From the NCBI GenBank assembly GCA_944325235.1, contig CALUZE010000053.1, positions 1-8,269 on the forward strand: a stretch of DNA of 8,269 bases. The letters are read 5' to 3'. Position numbers and translations under genes: made by a program. Shown here one piece after another: positions 5,412 through 8,269 of the stretch. Every line of letters begins with the position of its first letter. The first letter of the stretch is position 1. The stretch is from an uncultured Elusimicrobiales bacterium (GTDB lineage Bacteria; Elusimicrobiota; Elusimicrobia; Elusimicrobiales; Elusimicrobiaceae). The notes under the pieces are model-generated. The model was given only the letters and a program-made list of their open reading frames with translations. It was not told the DNA's origin and did no database searches.

Positions 5412-5884
5412 TCATCCGCGCCCTGGCGACGGGGCTGTTTGTCAGCTATCTGCCGCCGATGGTGTTTAAGTACAAAAAAAATACCGGCGCCGGTTTTTTA
5501 GGCACGCTGTGGGGGGTTTTATTAGTGCTGGCCTTCCCTACGGACCAGATGCTTTACTTAATTGCCATGCTGGCGTTTTGGGTATTTGCCGTCATCATCT
5601 GTAAAAAAGTACAATTTAAAGGGCAAACCGGGCACGACAACCCCAAAATCATCATTGATGAAATGGCCGGCTATATTACGGCCATGGCGTTCCTGCCCCG
5701 GACGTGGCCCTACCTGCTGGCGGCGTTTGTACTGTTCCGGACGTTTGACACGCTTAAACCGTGGCTGGTCAAAACGTTTGACCGGATGGAAAACGCCTTC
5801 GGCATTGTGTTTGACGATGTGGCCGGCGGGCTGATGGCCAACATTTTGATACAGCTTTTTATTATATTTTTTATAAAGGGGTAA
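5402..5884 (+). CDS. pgpA: Phosphatidylglycerophosphatase A
   Basis: This 160-residue membrane protein dephosphorylates phosphatidylglycerophosphate, the PgsA product, to phosphatidylglycerol. Family marks are the N-terminal TGAGFLGTLWG (28-38), the acidic HDNPKIIIDEMAGY block (78-91), FRTFDTLKPW (112-121) and FDDVAGGLMAN (137-147), all in the order seen in PgpA. Acidic residues in the second and fourth blocks are the expected metal and phosphate ligands. Hydrophobic helices cover about 34-67, 89-115 and 143-158. The length fits the family. ATG 5402 lies inside pgsA (10-base overlap) with GGAG at 5389-5392 nine bases upstream. The last 30 coding bases are very AT-rich compared with the rest, and the next gene follows after 19 bases with its own strong ribosome-binding site. 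Confidence 0.93.
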   Translation: MQVVIRALATGLFVSYLPPMVFKYKKNTGAGFLGTLWGVLLVLAFPTDQMLYLIAMLAFWVFAVIICKKVQFKGQTGHDNPKIIIDEMAGYITAMAFLPRTWPYLLAAFVLFRTFDTLKPWLVKTFDRMENAFGIVFDDVAGGLMANILIQLFIIFFIKG

Positions 5885-5887
5885 CCC

Positions 5888-5893
5888 AAGGAG
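5888..5893 (+). promoter_or_regulatory. Strong ribosome binding site for tolQ/exbB-like gene
   Basis: AAGGAG sits 10 bases before the ATG at 5904. Coming after the largest gap in the operon (19 bases), it suggests translation of the next three genes is initiated independently here. Confidence 0.75.
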
Positions 5894-5903
5894 ATAACTA
5901 GAT

Positions 5904-6560
5904 ATGGACTTTTCCAACATGACCAACGTGCGCGAGCTGTTAGCCGCCGGCGGACCGGTGCTGATTCTCTTGCTGCTTTTATCCGTATATTCCATTTCCG
6001 TCATTTTGGAACGCTTTTTTAAATTGCGTTCTTCCGTTTCGCTTTCGCGCAAACTGATTGCTTACTGCCGCCATCCCATCCGCTCGGAAAATTACCAAAA
6101 AGTGCTGGACGCCTGCCACAAGGAAGTCGTCCGCAATACACCGGCCGCGGTGTTGCTTTCGCGCCTGGTGCAGGAACGCCACCGCCCGCAAGCCGAGCTG
6201 GAAAAAATTGCCGACTCTATCATTGATTGGGAAATTTCCAAACTCCAGCGCCGCCTGACGGTGCTGGGCACGTTGGGCAGCATTACGCCTTTTATCGGGT
6301 TGTTCGGCACGGTCATCGGCGTTATCCACGCGTTTAAGGACCTGGCCTCCACCACCGCTACCGGTGCGGGCGCGTCCGTCGTGGCGGCAGGCATTGCCGA
6401 AGCCCTTATCAACACGGCGGCCGGTCTGTTTGTGGCTATCCCGGCGGTAATTGCGTACAACTACTTCCTGTCCAAGACGAACTACTTCGCCCAGGAACTG
6501 GAAAACGCGGCGCACGAAGTCATCTACCGCCAAGACGAAGAAGAATCGGGCGAGTTTTAA
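5904..6560 (+). CDS. tolQ: TolQ/ExbB family proton-channel protein
   Basis: This 218-residue inner-membrane protein forms, with the TolR/ExbD-type partner encoded next, a proton-driven motor for an outer-membrane linking protein. Three membrane segments fit the family: about 17-36, a long cytoplasmic domain, then about 119-144 and 162-189. The diagnostic C-terminal helices carry GLFGTVIGVIHAF (132-144, Thr136) and ALINTAAGLFVAIPAVIAYN (167-186, Thr171), the threonines matching the conserved channel-lining positions of ExbB/TolQ. The acidic tail (DEEESGE) is short. Tol and Ton versions cannot be separated with confidence from sequence; I favour Tol because of the division and lipoprotein genes upstream, but tolB and pal are not in the window, so the symbol is provisional. 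The stop is 3 bases from the next ATG. Confidence 0.88.
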   Translation: MDFSNMTNVRELLAAGGPVLILLLLLSVYSISVILERFFKLRSSVSLSRKLIAYCRHPIRSENYQKVLDACHKEVVRNTPAAVLLSRLVQERHRPQAELEKIADSIIDWEISKLQRRLTVLGTLGSITPFIGLFGTVIGVIHAFKDLASTTATGAGASVVAAGIAEALINTAAGLFVAIPAVIAYNYFLSKTNYFAQELENAAHEVIYRQDEEESGEF

Positions 6561-6563
6561 CCT

Positions 6564-6968
6564 ATGCGTACCCACAAAACACGAACCGTAATGGCCGAAA
6601 TCAATATGGTGCCGTTTATCGACATCACGTTGATTTTGCTGATTATTTTTATGGTGATGAGCCCGCTTTTGGTGCAAATGCAGCTGACGGTGGATTTGCC
6701 CAAATCCCAAGCCATTAACACCCAAGCGGAGGACGACGTCATCCGCATTGAGGTGCAAAAAAACGGCACAATTTCCGTGATGAACAAAACGCTGACGATG
6801 AAGAACCTGGAACGCGAACTGATTTTGCGTATGGGCAAAGCCAGCAAAAAAACGATTTTGGTGCAAGCCGACAAAGACGTACCGATACAGCAGGTGGTGG
6901 ACGTGTTTGACGTCGCCAAAAAGCTCGGCGCAGCCAAACTGGGGATTGGAGTCCTTTCTAAAAACTGA
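6564..6968 (+). CDS. tolR: TolR/ExbD family biopolymer transport protein
   Basis: This 134-residue protein has a short basic cytoplasmic tail, one membrane helix (about 16-37) and a periplasmic domain (about 42-134). The key proton-relay Asp is present as Asp20 in INMVPFIDITLILLIIFMV (13-31), corresponding to Asp23 of TolR and Asp25 of ExbD. The periplasmic part shows the usual pattern: IEVQKNGTISV (62-72), then KKTILVQADKDVPIQQVVDV (94-113). It pairs with the channel protein encoded 3 bases upstream. No clear Shine-Dalgarno sequence precedes the ATG, so expression probably depends on ribosomes finishing the upstream gene. The stop shares a base with the next start (TGATG). Tol versus Ton assignment is unresolved. 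Confidence 0.88.
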   Translation: MRTHKTRTVMAEINMVPFIDITLILLIIFMVMSPLLVQMQLTVDLPKSQAINTQAEDDVIRIEVQKNGTISVMNKTLTMKNLERELILRMGKASKKTILVQADKDVPIQQVVDVFDVAKKLGAAKLGIGVLSKN

Positions 6969-7678
6969 TGAACCGCTATCTGGCCCTTTCCGGCGGCCTG
7001 CACGTATTGGCTGCCCTGTTCCTAATCTTACTACTGGCCCCTTCCGCCAAGAAGGCCTCGGCCACGTATACGATTGACTTTATCGGAACGGGCAAAGTAA
7101 TCGCCACCACCGGGCAGGAAGCCGCCTCGCCGGTGCCGGCCGCACCCAAAGCCGCGGTGCAAGCCCCGGCCCCCGCCCAAGAAGCCGTAGCCAAGCCGAA
7201 AGCCGACAAAAAGGGCTACGCTTCCAAAAGCGAAATTACCACCAAAAAACAAACCAAAAAGGCTCAGCCCAAAGCAGCCCCGCTGGCGGCGCCCAGCGTC
7301 CTGTCGGACGAAGCGGACGCCAAAGCGCAGGGTGCAGAGGGGAGCGCCTCCAAGGAAGGGGAATTTGCCGGCGGCAACATCCAAACCGATTTTGCCAACT
7401 TCCCGTATCCGTGGTACATCACGCAGGTGCGCAACTCGCTGTGGATTGAATGGGAAAAACGCCGCCCCGCCGGGACGGAGCTTTCCGCGCTGGTGTCGTT
7501 TGCCATTGCGCGCGACGGGAAAATAAAAGATTTACAGGTAGACCGCAAATCCGGGGATGACACGTTTGACTTCGCTGCTACCTCGGCCGTCATCAATGCA
7601 GGCCCCTTTGCGCCACTGCCTATGTATTACGAAAAAGACGAACTCACCGTAAGTGTGGAGTTCCGCCAGGAGAAATAA
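6968..7678 (+). CDS. TolA/TonB-like energy transducer
   Basis: This 236-residue protein links an inner-membrane proton motor to the outer membrane. It has one N-terminal membrane helix (about 5-24) with the S-x3-H motif (Ser8, His12) that couples TonB and TolA to their motor partners. A long Ala/Pro/Lys-rich, probably extended periplasmic region follows (about 45-140), then a TonB/TolA C-terminal domain (about 143-236) including WYITQVRNSLWIEWEKRRP (149-167), a strand region VSFAIARDGKIKDLQV (176-191) and FDFAATSAVINAGPFAPLP (200-218). The ATG shares one base with the tolR stop; the nearest GGAG (6948-6951) is 16 bases away, too far to be a normal binding site, so coupling is likely. The middle region lacks the long Ala/Lys-rich helix of E. 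coli TolA and the strict Pro-Glu/Pro-Lys repeats of TonB. It could be either; the generic name is safest. Confidence 0.82.
   Translation: MNRYLALSGGLHVLAALFLILLLAPSAKKASATYTIDFIGTGKVIATTGQEAASPVPAAPKAAVQAPAPAQEAVAKPKADKKGYASKSEITTKKQTKKAQPKAAPLAAPSVLSDEADAKAQGAEGSASKEGEFAGGNIQTDFANFPYPWYITQVRNSLWIEWEKRRPAGTELSALVSFAIARDGKIKDLQVDRKSGDDTFDFAATSAVINAGPFAPLPMYYEKDELTVSVEFRQEK
7668..7672 (+). promoter_or_regulatory. Ribosome binding site fixing the start of the 162-residue membrane protein
   Basis: AGGAG lies 7 bases before the ATG at 7680. This favours 7680 over an in-frame ATG at 7653 that would add nine residues and overlap the previous gene. Confidence 0.75.
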
Positions 7679-7679
7679 T

Positions 7680-8168
7680 ATGAACGGATGGCAGCGCTTT
7701 GCAGTACTGATTGTATGTTGTTTTGTCGTGATGGTTTTATACCCGTATTTTGATGCGGCCGGATGGACGTTTATGGGCGTGGCGTTTGCCATGTGGACGG
7801 GTGTGATTGTGGTGTTGTCAATCATATCCAACCTGTTTGGCCTCTACAAGTTTGACGGGCTGAACAAGCTGATTTTCTTCGTGCTGATTTGTGCAATTAT
7901 GTATTCGCTGCTGTGGTACTTCCCGCAGGAAGACAAAGTCACCCCGATTAACAAAATTAAATACGGGGAAATCCCCACCAAGAAAGACATTGAATACGGC
8001 ATCAAACGCTTTACGTTTAATTTTGACTTTGTGCGCCGCAACGCCCGCCGCAAAGAAAATTTCATCAATCAGGATATGGATAAAGACGAAGTGAAAAAGG
8101 AAATCAAAAAGAAAGTTTCCGACACAACCGACGAACTGATTGATTCCATTGACATCCAAGTGGAGTAA
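7680..8168 (+). CDS. Unrecognised three-TM membrane protein with charged C-terminal tail
   Basis: I do not recognise this 162-residue protein. It has three predicted membrane segments (about 6-24, 29-52, 63-82), with Trp and Tyr at several segment ends, and no cleavable signal. The C-terminal half (about 83-162) is soluble and strongly charged: a basic stretch RRNARRKENF (119-128) is followed by a Lys/Asp/Glu-rich, probably helical region with EVKKEIKKKVSDTTDE (137-152). A good ribosome-binding site, codon use like its neighbours and close packing (one base after the transducer gene, three before the next gene) make it a real gene. Its position after the TolQ/TolR/TolA-like trio suggests an envelope role or simple co-transcription, but no function can be assigned from sequence. 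It does not resemble TolB, Pal or YbgC, the usual Tol neighbours. Confidence 0.8.
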   Translation: MNGWQRFAVLIVCCFVVMVLYPYFDAAGWTFMGVAFAMWTGVIVVLSIISNLFGLYKFDGLNKLIFFVLICAIMYSLLWYFPQEDKVTPINKIKYGEIPTKKDIEYGIKRFTFNFDFVRRNARRKENFINQDMDKDEVKKEIKKKVSDTTDELIDSIDIQVE

Positions 8169-8171
8169 CAT

Positions 8172-8269
8172 ATGAAAAACACCATTTTAATCACCGGCGG
8201 AAACGGCTTTATCGGCCGCGCGCTGACGGACAAACTGCTGCAGGAAGGGTTCAATGTGCGCATTGTCAC
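8172..8269 (+). CDS. NAD-dependent epimerase/dehydratase (5' part only)
   Basis: Translation from ATG 8172 gives about 32 residues before the window ends: MKNTILITGGNGFIGRAL, then an amphipathic helix and the strand FNVRIV. The TGGNGFIG element (8-15) is the TGxxGxxG dinucleotide-binding motif of extended short-chain dehydrogenases/reductases, such as nucleotide-sugar epimerases and dehydratases. GGAG at 8162-8165 lies 6 bases before the ATG, and the gene starts 3 bases after the previous stop, so it continues the operon. Substrate cannot be judged from this fragment; a sugar-nucleotide enzyme for surface polysaccharide or an NAD(P)-binding house-keeping protein are both possible. Confidence 0.82.
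   Translation, partial: MKNTILITGGNGFIGRALTDKLLQEGFNVRIV

Noticed and set aside
5979..6866. 295-codon minus-strand open frame across the tolQ- and tolR-like genes
   Set aside because: A shadow frame opposite two well-identified membrane protein genes; rich in His, Gln and Arg with no domain.
7653..7679. Earlier ATG at 7653 for the unknown membrane protein
   Set aside because: It would overlap the transducer gene and lacks a binding site, whereas ATG 7680 has AGGAG 7 bases upstream.
1..8269. CRISPR array, insertion sequence, integrase, phage or toxin-antitoxin genes
   Set aside because: No regularly spaced repeats, transposase or integrase motifs, or paired small genes of that kind are visible anywhere in the window.

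Overview
This window reads as a compact, plus-strand chromosomal segment from a diderm (Gram-negative-type) bacterium with a GC content a little above 50%. The diderm call rests on a LolA-type outer-membrane lipoprotein carrier, a TolQ/TolR/TolA-like (or ExbB/ExbD/TonB-like) trio and a lipobox-bearing lipoprotein. I suspect an Elusimicrobiota-like lineage from the gene style and the winged-helix family present, but no rRNA or other phylogenetic marker is in the window, so this is only a guess. Apart from one intergenic island it is core-genome material, with no sign of phage, transposon or CRISPR.

Layout: (1) 1-410, the 3' end of a trypsin-like (HtrA/DegP-type) serine protease. (2) 411-527, a spacer with a candidate -10 element. 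(3) 528-1297, a two-gene unit made of accB (biotin carboxyl carrier protein with an extra Lys/Ala-rich N-terminus) and a small winged-helix protein whose start codon shares a base with the accB stop. A GC-rich hairpin plus T-run (1301-1326) closes the unit. (4) 1327-1742, about 415 bases without a convincing gene but with many GC-rich hairpins; this is the least explained part of the window. (5) 1743-8269 and beyond, one tightly packed run: ftsK, a lolA-like lipoprotein gene, pgsA, pgpA, tolQ/exbB, tolR/exbD, tolA/tonB, an unrecognised three-TM membrane protein, and the start of an NAD-dependent epimerase/dehydratase. Neighbouring genes overlap by 1-20 bases or are 1-19 bases apart, and I see no terminator inside the run.

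How the genes fit together: the long run is an envelope and division operon. FtsK couples chromosome segregation to septation. LolA moves lipoproteins across the periplasm. PgsA and PgpA carry out consecutive steps of phosphatidylglycerol synthesis, and phosphatidylglycerol is also the usual lipid donor for lipoprotein maturation. The Tol/Ton trio transduces proton-motive force to the outer membrane, which in the Tol case happens during constriction. AccB supplies malonyl-CoA for fatty acid synthesis from the separate upstream unit.

The main points for a second look are the hairpin-rich island before ftsK, the LolA-like protein that appears to be a lipoprotein on a Pro/Ala-rich tether, an exact 10-base promoter-like element shared by the accB and ftsK units that would leave ftsK almost leaderless, and the unknown membrane protein placed after the Tol-like genes. 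I found no clear new defence or mobile system.
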